64,000 nt of DNA from Streptomyces violaceusniger (lineage in GTDB: Bacteria > Actinomycetota > Actinomycetes > Streptomycetales > Streptomycetaceae). The notes under the pieces are model-generated. The model was not told the DNA's origin. It ran no database searches and was given only the letters and a program-made list of their open reading frames with translations. Shown here in pieces: positions 1 through 11,100 of this stretch; positions within the stretch are counted from its first letter, which is position 1, and each line of letters opens with the position of its first letter. The DNA lies in NCBI GenBank assembly GCA_005405945.1, contig BJHW01000001.1, forward strand, positions 620,001-684,000, given 5' to 3'. The translations under genes were made by a program, and so were the position numbers.

Positions 1-961
1 CGGCCATGTCCTCAGCGCGACGGCGCCGGTCCCCGCCGCCGGGGGCGAAGTGCCGTCCGGGGTCGGCCGGCACCACGGTGAAGTTCCGCCGCGTGACCGG
101 GACCCGGCCGAACAGGGCATCGTGCCCGCAGACGTAGAGCGTGCCGACACCGTGCCGCCGCAGTGCCGCCACGACCCGGGGCCAGCGGACGGGCCGTTCG
201 AAGCCGTCCGCCAGCATCGTCCGCACCTCCTCGCCGGTGTCCACGGCCCGGCCGTCCTGGTCGGCGATCAGCGGCAGCGCCGGGTCGGCGAACCGGAGCC
301 CGCCGAGCACCTCACTCTCGATGCGGCCGCGCAGCGGGCCGAACAGGCTCACGTGCATCGGCGGGTACATCGTGTAGAGCGGCAGGCCACCGGCGGCGCG
401 GATCCGCTTCCCCAGCCAGTCCAGTTCGTCCCGGCCGAGCGACAGCATGTGGAAGTCCTCGTCGACTTCGCACGACACCTCGTGCCAGGCGCCCCGGTCC
501 GCCAGCTCCGCCGTGATGCGCGCCAGTTCGCCGGCGGGGACGCGCGCGAAGGACTGGGTCACCACGTGGCCGTGCTCGCCGGCGGAGAAGTCCTCCAGGA
601 ACCGGGCCCACCGCGCGGTCATCAGGACCCCGTCGGCGAACGGCAGCGCGCCCGTGTGGACGGCGGCCGCCTTCCCGCCGAAGCTGGGGCCGGCGCACAC
701 CCGCGCGTCCACGCCGTGCTCCTCCCGCGCCCACTCGGCGAGCGCGAGGCAGCCGACCAGGAACGCGACCTGCGCGTACTCGCTGTAGTCGCCGTCGGCC
801 TCGCGCCAGCGATCGATCAGGGGATAGCCGAGGACCTCGCTCGCCTCGGCGGTCATCCTGCGCGCCACGGGGTTGACGAGCAGGAACCTCGCCGCCTCCG
901 CGAACGGCACGGGTCCCATGCCCGGGAAGACCATCGCGCTCGCGTCGCCGCCGCTGTCCAT
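1..961 (-). CDS. discrete acyltransferase (FabD/VinK-like), 3' end beyond window
   Basis: Malonyltransferase-fold protein standing alone rather than inside a PKS. It opens with an AT-type start (MVFPGMGPVPF near residue 10), has the serine elbow as GPSFGG (normally GHSxG, so the His before the nucleophile is Pro) and a downstream catalytic-His candidate in PPMHVSLF. Start is the ATG at 961; the reading frame is still open at position 1, so at least 320 residues are present. It is the last visible gene of the PKS operon, directly after the peptidase-type hydrolase. From family knowledge, stand-alone ATs beside macrolactam PKSs (VinK type) move a protected beta-aminoacyl starter between carrier proteins. 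That role is inferred here from context. Alternatives are a trans-acting malonyltransferase or an acyl-ACP hydrolase that edits stalled chains. The AT fold call is firm; the substrate is not. Confidence 0.75.
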   Translation of the reverse strand, partial: MDSGGDASAMVFPGMGPVPFAEAARFLLVNPVARRMTAEASEVLGYPLIDRWREADGDYSEYAQVAFLVGCLALAEWAREEHGVDARVCAGPSFGGKAAAVHTGALPFADGVLMTARWARFLEDFSAGEHGHVVTQSFARVPAGELARITAELADRGAWHEVSCEVDEDFHMLSLGRDELDWLGKRIRAAGGLPLYTMYPPMHVSLFGPLRGRIESEVLGGLRFADPALPLIADQDGRAVDTGEEVRTMLADGFERPVRWPRVVAALRRHGVGTLYVCGHDALFGRVPVTRRNFTVVPADPGRHFAPGGGDRRRRAEDMA

Positions 962-1953
962 GCGCGGCGCCTCACGGGTCGGGTGGGTCGGACGAGACCG
1001 AGCCCGGGGGACTCCCGCGCCCCGGCAGGACCCCGATCGGTCCCCTGCGCGGGGGACCGGAGCCCGTCGAGGTAGGCGCCGAGGACCTCGGCGAACCGTT
1101 CCGGCTCCTCCAGGTGCGGAAGGTGGCTGGACTCCTCGAAGATCTCCCAGTGCACGTCCGGGATCAGCTCCTGGAAGGGCCGCACCGTCACCGGCGTCGC
1201 CTCGTCATGACGGCCCGACAGCAGCAGCGTCGGGACGGCCACGTCGGCGCAGCGGTTCACGACGCCCCAGTCGCGCAGGCTGCCGATGACATGGAACTCG
1301 CTGGGCCCGTTCATCGTGAAGTACACGGTCGGGTCGTCGTAGATCTCGTAGAAGGAGGCCATGTAGTCGCGCGGCCACGGGTCCAGGCGGCAGACGTGCT
1401 TCTCGTAGAAGACGCGCAGCGCGGCGTGGTACTCCTCGCTGCCGGTGGTGCCGGCGTCCTCGTGGCACCGCAGGGTGGCGTCCACCCCGGGCGGGAGGGC
1501 GCCGCGCAGCACCTTCATCTCCTGTAGCCACAGCGGGTAGGAGGCGGGCGCATTCGCGACGACGAGGCCGCGCAGGCCCGCGGGCCGGGACGCGGCGTGC
1601 TCGACGGCGAGCATCCCGCCCCAGGAGTGGCCGAACAGCGCGTAGTCGTCGGCGATGCCGAGCCGGTCGAGGAGGTTGTCGAGCTCGTCCAGGAAGAGCC
1701 GCACCGTCCAGAACTCGGGGCCGCGGTCGGGCAGGTGCGTGGACCCGCCGTTGCCGATCTGGTCGTAGTGGACGACCGGCCGGTCCGGCCCGGCCAGGTC
1801 CGCCAGGGCGAGCAGGTAGTCGTGGGTGCTGCCCGGGCCGCCGTGGACCACGACGAGCGGCGTGGCGCCCGACCGCAGCTCCCCGGTCACCCGGTACCAC
1901 GTCTCGTGCTCGCCGAAGGGCACGGTTCCTTTGACACTCGGTAAGGGGGTCAT
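853..1953 (-). CDS. proline iminopeptidase-type alpha/beta hydrolase
   Basis: Alpha/beta hydrolase of the S33 prolyl-aminopeptidase type. It shows the oxyanion motif HGGPGS (about residue 35), nucleophile elbow GHSWGG (about residue 105) and a C-terminal SSHLPH that supplies the catalytic His. The ATG at 1953 overlaps the stop of the terminal PKS gene (ATGA), so translation is coupled. The family-like part ends near residue 297 (LGAYLDGL); the remaining 70 residues are Arg/Pro-rich and overlap the next gene by 109 bp, which is odd. Adding one base there would put the hydrolase in frame with the acyltransferase, so the true C-terminus is uncertain. In vicenistatin-type macrolactam pathways a homologous hydrolase (VinJ) removes a protecting aminoacyl group before ring closure; I infer that role. 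A type II thioesterase-like role is the alternative. Confidence 0.8.
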   Translation of the reverse strand: MTPLPSVKGTVPFGEHETWYRVTGELRSGATPLVVVHGGPGSTHDYLLALADLAGPDRPVVHYDQIGNGGSTHLPDRGPEFWTVRLFLDELDNLLDRLGIADDYALFGHSWGGMLAVEHAASRPAGLRGLVVANAPASYPLWLQEMKVLRGALPPGVDATLRCHEDAGTTGSEEYHAALRVFYEKHVCRLDPWPRDYMASFYEIYDDPTVYFTMNGPSEFHVIGSLRDWGVVNRCADVAVPTLLLSGRHDEATPVTVRPFQELIPDVHWEIFEESSHLPHLEEPERFAEVLGAYLDGLRSPAQGTDRGPAGARESPGLGLVRPTRPVRRRAWTAAATRARWSSRAWDPCRSRRRRGSCSSTPWRAG

Positions 1954-4900
1954 GCTCTGCCACCTCGGTCGTCGGGTTCGGTTCGGCCTCGGGGCACCGG
2001 GCCGCCGCCCGGTGCCGTCAAACGGAGCCAGTCCTCGATGACCCGCGCGACCTCCGCCGCCCCCGCCTCGATCAGCGTGAAGTGGTTGGCGGCCACCGTC
2101 CGGACGGTGTGGGCCGCGTTCCAGGGCGTGGCCCGCCAGGCGTCCGGGTCGGCGGCCGGGGCGTAGCCGATGTCCGCCGGGTCCGCGGGATCCTCCGCGA
2201 CGTAGAAGCGCTCGGTGCACTGGACGAAGAGCCCGGGAGCCTTGACCTCGCCGAGCGCGAGGCCGGGGATGATCTCGCCCCACCCCGCCATGGCCGACCA
2301 CCGGGCGCTGTCGAAGCCGACGCCGAGCGCCGCCTCCGTCTCGAACAGGCCGTCCGCGAGCCGTTCCAGGGGCACCCCCAGCCGCCTCCGCTGTAGGAGT
2401 AGCTGTCGAGCAGGACGAGCCCGGCGGGCGGGACGCCGAGGGCCGACTCCAGGTGGGCGGCCGTCGCGTGCGCGATGATCCCTCCGGCGGAGTAGCCGAC
2501 CAGGACGAACGGCTCCCCTTCGGCAGCCTCCAGGGTGCTGCGGGCGAGCGCCTCGACCGCCGCGTCCGCCGTGGCGGGCAGGCTCTCCCCCGGCGCGAAG
2601 CCGGGCAGCGGGACACCGGCGACGTGCCGCGTGTCCGGCAGGGCCGCCGCGATGTGCGCGTACTGGTGGACGCCGCCCGTCGCGGCGGGCGTGCTGAAGC
2701 AGATGAGCCTCGGCACGTCCGGTCCCGTGGCGAGCTTCACCGCGGCCGGCGCACGGCCGAGCTCGGCGAGCGAGGCGAAGGACGGCCGGAGGGCGGCGAC
2801 CGCCTTCAGCAGCGCGAACCCCTCGTTCAGCCGCCCGGACCGCACCGCGTCCCGGAACAGGCCGCCCAGCTCCCTGGACCCCCTCCGCCGGGCGCGCCGC
2901 CCGGGACGGCCGGACCGGCCCCGGCGGCCGAGACCTCCCCCGTTCCGGCGGCGGTCAGCTCGCCGAGCAGGCGGCGCGCGAGGTTCGCGGGGTCGCCGCT
3001 GTCGAAGACGACCATCGGCGGCAGATCCAGTCCCGTCGCCTGCCCGAGCGCGGTGCGGAGCTCCATCGCGGTGAGGGAGTCGAAGCCGGCCTCAAGAAAC
3101 CCCCGTTCGGGATCGAGGGCCGTGGTCCCGTCGTGGCCGAGGAGCACGGCGGCGTGCCCGAGGACGACGTCCAGGAGCCTGCGTTCCTGCTCGTCCTCGG
3201 CGAGCGCGGCCAGTTCCCGCCGCAGCGCGCCGGCATCGGCGCGGCCGGGCGCGGCCGCGCGGCGCCGCGCCCGGGGGGCGAGGCCACGCAGCAGGGCGGG
3301 CGTCTCGTCGGTACGGGCGCGCAGCGCGGCCATGTCCACGAGCAGCGGGGCCAGGACGGGTTCGCCCGCCGCCAGGGCCATGTCGAACAGCGGCAGGGCG
3401 TCGTCCACCGGGATCGGCGGCAGCCCTTGGCGGCGCAGGCGGAGCAGGTCGGCGTCCGCCATCCAGCCGGCCATGCCGGTGCCGTTCCACAGCCCCCACG
3501 CCATCGAGACGGCGGGCAGCCCGGCGGCGCCTCGGTGGGCGGCGAGCGCGTCGAGGAAGACGTTGGCCGCGGCGTAGTTCGCCTGGCCCGCCGCCATGAC
3601 CATGCCGCCCGCGGACGACACCAGGACGAACATCGCGAGGTCGATGCCGCGCCGGCGGGTCAGCTCGTGCAGATGCCACGCGGCGTCGGCCTTCGGCGCG
3701 AACACCGCGTCCAGCCGCGCGGGCGTCATGGAGCCGACCAGTCCGCCGTCGGCGACCCCGGCGGCGTGCACCACGCCGCGCAGCGCACACTCTGGCGGCA
3801 GCCCGTCCAGCAGCGCGGCGACGGCGTCCCGGTCCCCGGCGTCGCAGGCGGCGACCGTCACCTCGACGCCTCGTCCGGCCAGCTCGTCGCGGAGTTCCGC
3901 CGCGCCGGGGGCGTCGGGGCCGCGCCTGCTCGTCAGCAGCAGGCGGCGGACGCCGTGGGCGTCGGCCAGATGCCGGGCGATGGCCGCGCCGACGCCGCCG
4001 GTACCACCGGTGACCAGCACCGTTTCCTCGGGCTTGAACGCGGGGACGGCGCCGCCGGCTCCGGCCTCGGCGGGAGCGAGACGCGGGGCGAGGACCTCCC
4101 CGGCCCGGACGGCGGTTTCCGGCTCCTCGCAGGCCACCGCGTCCGCCAAGCGCGCCCAGGTCTCCGCCCGCCCGTCAACGTCCACGATGAGGAACCGGCC
4201 CGGGGTCTCGGCCTGCGCGGCCCGCACCAGGCCCCAGACCGGCGCCTGGGCCAGCGCGATGTCCCCGGCGGCGGATGTCGCGTTGCATGTCACCACGGCG
4301 AGGCGGCCTCCGGCGAGACGCTTGTCGGCGATCCACTGCTGGAGCACGTGAAGCACCTGGCCGGCCACGGCGCGCACGTCCGCCGGAACGTCACCGGAGC
4401 GGGGTGACGGGCATTCATAGACGACCACTTCAGGCGGCGCGATCGCTCCCGACCCGACCGCCTCGCCCAGCGCGGCCACATCGGCGAAGACCGGCAGGTC
4501 GTTCGCGGCGAAGAGGCCGCCGCCTCCTCCGAGGACCGCCCACCGGCCGGTGTCGTGCGCCGCGGCGGCGGCCCGGACCGGCGTCCACTCGACGCGGTAG
4601 GGCCGGGCGGCTCCGCCCGTCCGTCCCGAGGGTCTCTGGATCTGCTCGGCGGTGACCGGGCGACCGACGAGCGACGCGACCGTCAGCACCGGCTCTCCGG
4701 CCGGGTCCGCCACGCAGACGGCGACGCCGCTCTCCCCGGCGGGCGTGATCCGCACCCGCAGCGCCGACGCGCCGACCGCGTGCAGCGAGACGCCCCTCCA
4801 GACGAACGGGACGACCGCGCGTCCGCCGTCGGCGCCGCCGTCCTCCAGCAGGCCCGCGTGCAGCGCGGCGTCCAGGAGGGCGGGATGCACACCGAACCGC

Positions 4901-7900
4901 CCGGCGTCCGCCTCCGGCCCCGCGGCCAGCGCGACCTCGGCGAACACCTCGTCGCCGGCGACCCAGGCCGCACGGAGCCCCTGGAATGCGGGGCCGTAGC
5001 CGAACCCGCGCTCCAGCAGTCGCGTGTACGGGTCCGCCAGCTCGACGGGTTCCGCCCCGGCGGAGGCCATGCCGCCGGCGGCGCCGGCGGCGGTGCGCCG
5101 TGTCCGAGGACTCCTTCGGCGTGCAGTGTCCACGGCGCGTCGAGCGGGACGTCCTCGGCTCGGGCGTGGATCCTGATGGCGCGGCGCCCGGTCCCGTCGT
5201 CACCGTCGACCGTGACGCGCAGTGCGTGCCCGCCCCGCTCCGGAAGGACGAGCGGAGCGTGCAGCGCCAGTTCCTCGACCGCGTCGCAGCCCGCCGCGTC
5301 CGCCGCTTGGAGGGCCAGTTCCACGAACGCGGTTCCGGGCAGCAGGGTCGCGCCCGCCACGACATGGTCGGCGAGCCACGGATGGTCGTCCGCCGACAAC
5401 CTCCCGGTCAGCAGCACCCCGCCCGGCTCCGGCAGCGACACGACAGCGCGCAGGAACGGATGGTCGGTCGCCCCCAGCCCGGCCCTCTCCACCGCGCCCG
5501 TGTCCGCGGAGGCGGTCAGCCAGTACCGCCGCCGCTGGAACGCGTAGGTCGGGAGGTCGACCGGCCGGGCGCCGGTCCGGGCGAAGAACGCCGCCCAGTC
5601 GACCGGCACGCCGTGGGCGTACGCCTGCGCAACGGCCGTGACCAACGCACGCTCCTCGGGCCGGTCCCCGCGCAGCACCGCGCAGGCCGGCGCGTCCACC
5701 AGGGGCGCCAGGACGGCGCCGGGGCCGACCTCGACGAACGCGCCGACGCCCCGCTCCTTGAGCCACCGCACCCCGTCGGCGAATCTGACCGGACGGCGGA
5801 CTTGATCCACCCAGTACTGAGCGTCGGCTTCGGTCAGTGTCTCCGCGGTGACGGTGGAGATGATGGGGATCCGGGGCCGGTCGAAGGTGATGCCGCCGAG
5901 GGCTTCGGCGAAGTCGTCCAGCATCGGTTCCATGAGCGCGGAGTGGAAGGCGTGCGACACCGCGAGCCCGCGCGTCTTCCAGCCCCTGTCGGCGCAGGCG
6001 CCCGCCGTCCGGGCGACGGCGTCCTCGGTACCGGAGACGACCACGGAGGCCGGGCCGTTGACGGCGGCGATCTCCGCACCATCCAGCAGCGGCAGGACCT
6101 CGTCCTCGGAGGCCTGCACGGCCAGCATCGCACCACCGGAGGGAAGCGCCTGCATCAAACGGCCACGCGCACCCACCAGCACACACACATCAGGCAACGA
6201 GATCATGCCCCCCACATGCGCCGCGGCGACCTCCCCGATGGAATGCCCGACCAGATAGTCAGGTCGCACACCCCACGATTCGAGAAGGCGGAACAACGCG
6301 ACCTCGACCGCGAACAGCCCGGCCTGAGCCCACACGGTCTGATCGAGCAGCGCCTTGTCCCCACCCCAGAGCACCTCACGAAGCGAACCCTCCAGCACAC
6401 CCTCGAACCCGGCACACACCTCATCGAAGGCGGAGGCGAACACCGGAAACGCCCCATACAACTCACGACCCATCCCCAAACGCTGCGCACCCTGACCCGT
6501 GAAGACGAAAGCCGTGCTGATGTCCGGACGGGCCCGTCCGTGGACGATCCCCTGACCGGGCCTGCCGGACGCGAGATCACTCAACGCGTCGAGCAGTTCC
6601 GTCCGATCGGCACCGATGACGGCCGCGCGCTGTTCCAGTCCGGACCGTGAACAAGCGGAGGCAAGGGCCACGTCCGCCATGTCGAGGTCGGGGTACTCAT
6701 TCAGGAAGTCGCCGAGGCGCTCCGCCTGGGCCGGAAGTGCCTCGGCGCCAGGGGCGGAAACGATGAGGGGAACTGCGGCCCAGGGACCGCGCTCCACCAC
6801 CTCGGGTTCCTTCAGAGCGGGACCTTCTTCGAGGATGAGGTGGGCGTTGGTGCCGCTGACGCCGAAGGAGGAGATCCCGGCCCGGCGCGGGCGCCCGTCG
6901 ACCGGCCACTCCCGCGCCTCGGTCAGCAACTCCACCGCGCCAGAGGCCCAATCCACCTGCCGCGACGGCTCATCCACATGAATCGTCCGCGGCAACACCC
7001 CATGCCGCATCGCCTCCACCATCTTGATCACACCCGCCACACCAGCAGCCGCCTGCGCATGCCCCATGTTCGACTTCAACGACCCCAACCACAACGGACG
7101 CCCCTCCACACGCCCCTGCCCATACGTCGCCAGCAACGCCTGCGCCTCGATCGGATCACCCAACCTCGTCCCCGTCCCATGCGCCTCCACCACATCCACC
7201 TCAGCCGCCGACACCCCCGCACTCTCCAACGCCTGCCGAATCACCCGCTGCTGCGCCAGACCATTCGGCGCCGTCAACCCATTCGACGCACCATCCTGAT
7301 TCACCGCCGAACCACGCACCACCGCCAACACCGGATGACCATGACGACGGGCATCCGACACCCGCTCCAACAACAACATCCCCACACCCTCGGACCAACC
7401 CGTACCATCCGCCCCCTCGGCAAACGACTTACAACGCCCATCCCGCGCCAGACCACCCTGCCGAGAAAACTCGATGAACGTATCCGGAGAAGCCATCACC
7501 GTCACCCCACCCGCCAACGCCAGCGAACACTCACCCGACCGCAACGCCTGCCCAGCCAAATGCACCGCCACCAACGACGACGAACACGCCGTATCAACCG
7601 TCAAAGACGGCCCCTCCAAGCCCAGCACATACGACACACGCCCCGACGCGATCGCCCCCGACGCACTGTTGAAGACATAGTCGTGATACATCATCCCGGC
7701 GAACACACCAGTCGAACTGCCACGCAAACCACGAGGATCCACCCCGGCCCGCTCCAACGCCTCCCACGAAACCTCCAACAACAACCGCTGCTGAGGATCC
7801 ATCGTCAACGCCTCATTCGGACTGACACCAAAGAACCCGGGATCGAACTCCCCCGCCCCATACAAAAACCCACCCTGATCCACATAACTCGAACCAGGAC

Positions 7901-8162
7901 GCTCCCCCGTCACATCCACCAGAGAACCCAGATCCCAACCACGATCCCCCGGAAAACCCGAAACAACATCACGCCCCTCCGCCACCACACCCCACAAATC
8001 CTCCGGAGACCCCACCCCACCCGGATACCGACACGCCATCCCAATGATCGCAATCGGCTCGTGCCGCACCGCGGTGAGCCTGCGGTTCTGGGCGCGGAGC
8101 TGCTCGGCCTCCTTCAAAGAGGCGCGCAGCGCGGCGACCAGCTTCTGGTTGGACTCAGTCAT
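1950..8162 (-). CDS. type I PKS, module 7 (KS-AT-DH-KR-ACP-TE), releasing module
   Basis: Last PKS of the line, about 2071 residues after three single-base repairs. The N-terminal docking helix [18 protein letters not shown] is of the class that pairs with the C-tail of the preceding gene. KS has TACSSS, HGTGT and KSNMGH. AT has GHSIGE and HAFHS, hence malonyl-CoA. DH has the full HxxxGxxxxP motif ([10 protein letters not shown]) and a second-motif Asp (LLDAALH). KR keeps Lys, Ser and Tyr (GQANYAAAN) but has VADGG where B-type KRs have LDD, so stereotype is unclear. ACP serine is in [11 protein letters not shown] has GYSAGG and ANHFT for Ser and His, so it hydrolyses or cyclises the finished chain. 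Frame breaks fall in C runs at 5055-5058 (DH), 2879-2883 (ACP-TE linker) and 2375-2379 (TE). A GTG at 8174 is an alternative start. Confidence 0.93.
5910..6503. repeat. AT7 copy of AT6/AT7 paralogous repeat
   Basis: Near-identical to 11269-11862 with a constant offset of 5359. It covers the core of the malonyl AT domains of modules 7 and 6. Confidence 0.85.
6831..8065. repeat. KS7 copy of KS6/KS7 repeat (1235 bp)
   Basis: Almost identical to 12187-13421 at a constant offset of 5356, with no length change. It covers nearly the whole KS domain. Identity begins and ends abruptly at the KS boundaries, as expected from recent copying or gene conversion between modules 6 and 7. Confidence 0.88.
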
Positions 8163-8170
8163 CGGGTACC

Positions 8171-11100
8171 TCACCTCTCCGCGGCGGTGTCGCCGGAGCC
8201 CTTGAGCGCCAAGTTGATCAACTCATCGGCGTCCATCGAGTCGATCGAGGCGTCCTCGCCCGGCTCGGCGGCCGCACCGTCCGCCAGCGCGAGCAGCCCG
8301 TCGATCAGGCCGGCGGCGCGTAGGCGGGCGAGCGGGATCGTCCGGAGGGCCTCCCGGATCGACTGCTCCTCGGGTCGCCGCCCACCGCGTCCTCGTCCGG
8401 CACCAGTTCCTGGAGCAGGTGGGCCGCGAGGTCACGGGCGTTGGTGTACTCGAAGACGAGCGTCGCCGGCAGCCTCAGCCCGGTGGCCTCGCCGACGCGG
8501 TTGCGGAACTCGACGGCGCTGAGCGAGTCGAAGCCCAGCTCGCTGAAGGCGCGGTCCGGCTCGACGGCGTCGGCTCCGGGGTGCCCGAGGATCTCGGCGG
8601 CGCTGCCGCGGACGAGGCCGAGCACCTCGTTCCGCCGTTCGGCCGGGGACAGCGCCGCGAGCCGCCGACGGTAGGCGGCGGGTGTCGCGCCCGCCCGCGC
8701 GGCCCCGGCGGCGGACCGGCCATGGACGCGGACCAGCCCGCTGAACATCGGCGGCAGCTGGTCGGCGGACCCGCGCGCCGTCCCGAGGCTGAGCCGGATC
8801 GGAATGACCACGGTCTCGTCGATCCCGGTCGCGGCGTCGAAGAGCGCGAGTCCGTCCTCCGCTCGCAGCGGCAGGACACCGCTGCGGCTCATCCGCTGCC
8901 GGTCGGCCGCGGAGAGGCCGCCCGCGATGCCGCCCCCGGTGTCCCAGAGCCCCCAGGCGAGCGACTGCGCGGGGAGCCCGCCGGCGCGACGGTGCGCGGC
9001 CAACGCGTCCAGGAACGCGTTCGCCGCCGCGTAGTTGCCCTGACCCGACGCGCCCAGCACGCCGGCACCCGATGAGAAGAGCACGAACGCCGACAAGTCC
9101 AGGTCCCGGGTGAGGTCGTGAAGGTTCAGTGTCGCGTCCACCTTGGGGGCGAAGACGGTGTCGAGGCGTTCCGGCGTGAGCGAACCGATCACGCCGTCGT
9201 CCAGCACGCCCGCCGCGTGAACGACGCCCCGCAGCGGGAACTCCGGCGGGATCGCGGACAGCAGGGCGGCCACGGCGTCCCGGTCGGCCACGTCGCACGC
9301 GGCGATCGACACCTCGGCGCCCAACCCGGCCAGCTCGTCCCGGAGTTCGGGTGCGCCCGCCGCCTCCATGCCCCGGCGGCTGGTGAGGACCAGGCGGCGG
9401 ACACCGTGGACGGCCACCAAATGCCGCGCCACCAGTGCGCCGAGCGCACCCGTGCCACCGGTCACCAGGACCGTCCCCGAGTCGTCGAACACCGGCTTCC
9501 GGTCGCCGGCCGGCTGCTCGGCCGCCACTCGCGCCAGGCGGGCGGCGCTCACGGCACCGTCGCGCACGACCACCTGCGGCTCGTCGGAGGCGACCACCAG
9601 AGGCAGATCGTCCGGGACGGCGTCGGCGATCGTTATGCGGGCGCCGGGGTTCTCCGCCTGAGCCGAACGCATCAGTCCCCACACCGCGGCGGCGCCAGGG
9701 TCCGTGACGTCCTCACCGCCGACGGACACCGCCCCGCGTGTCAGCACCACGAGCCGCGACCCCGCGAACCGATCGTCCGCGAACCAGGACTGGAGGACCC
9801 CCAGTACGCGACCGGCCTGCGTCCGGGCATCGCCGCCGCCGACCGTCAGCACAACCACATCGGGCACGGGTCCCGCCTGGACGTCCTCCCAGTGCCGCCA
9901 GTCGAGGGGGGCCCGGTCCGAGACCGGGACGGGGAGCCATTCGAGGCGGAACAGCGAGTCATGGAGGGCGGGTCCCGATGCCGCGGGGACCCCGTCCGGA
10001 ACGGGCCGTGTCACGAACGACGCGGCCGAAAGCACCGGAGCGCCCGTGGCGTCGGCCACATGCAGGCTCAGCCCGTCCGATCCGGTTGGGGAGAGCCTGA
10101 CGCGTCCGCTCGACGCCCCCACCGCGTAAAGCGTCACCTGGGACCAGGAAAACGGCAGCGCCGCCTCCGCACCGGCCTGGCCGTCCCGCAGCGCGGCCGG
10201 ATGCAGGCACATGTCCAGCAGTGCCGGGTGCAGCCCGAACCGGTCGGCGTCCTCCCGGCCCTCGTGGGAAAGCTCGACCTCCGCGAAGAGGTCCGCGCCG
10301 TCCCGCCAGGCCGCGCGCAGACCTTGGAACGCCCGCCCGTAGTCCAGCCCGGCCGCGGCCATCCCCTCGTAGAAGCCGTCCAGAACCACGGGCTCCGCGC
10401 CGGGGGGCGGCCACACGTCCAGGTCGAAGGACGACGTCTGCGGCGCGGCGGAGCTCAGGACGCCCGAAGCGTGACGCGTCCACGGCCCTTCCCAGCCCTC
10501 GGGGCGGGAGTGCACGGCGACCCGGCTGCGGCCGTCACCGTCCTCCGCCGCCACGACTACCTGGAGCTGGATCGCGCCCCGGTCGGGGACGGCTAGCGGC
10601 GCCTCCAGGACGAGTTCCTCGACGACCTCGCAGCCAACCTGCTCACCGGCCCGCAACGCCAGCCCGACGAACGCGGCCCCCGGCAGGACGACGGTGCCGC
10701 GGACGGCGTGGTCGGCAAGCCAGGGCTGATCGGCGAGCGAGATCCGTCCCGCGAGGACGGCACCACCGGAATCCACGAGCGGAACCACCGCACCGAGGAG
10801 GGGATGTTCGGCGGAGCCGAGCCCCATCGCCGCCGGGTCCGCACTCGACCGGCCGTTCGGCAACCAGAACCGCTGATGCTGGAAGGCGTAGGTGGGGAGG
10901 TCGATGCGGCGGGCGCCGGTTCCGGTGAAGAACTTCTCCCAGTCGACGGTGACGCCGTTGGTGTGGAGGCGGGCGAGTGCGGTGATGAGGGTGGTCGTTT
11001 CGTCGCGGTCGCGGCGGGAGCCGGGAATCACCGTCGCGTCGTCGACGGTGTGCTCGACCATGAGGGTGAGCGCCGCGTCCGGGCCGACCTCGAGGAACGT

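Noticed and set aside
50..1075. Plus-strand open frame over the hydrolase/acyltransferase region
   Set aside because: Low-complexity antisense shadow; the opposite strand encodes recognisable AT motifs.
8305..8372. Stop of the trimodular PKS at 8305
   Set aside because: The tail there is Ser/Arg-rich and not family-like. A one-base repair near 8372 restores a full docking tail ending at 8171.
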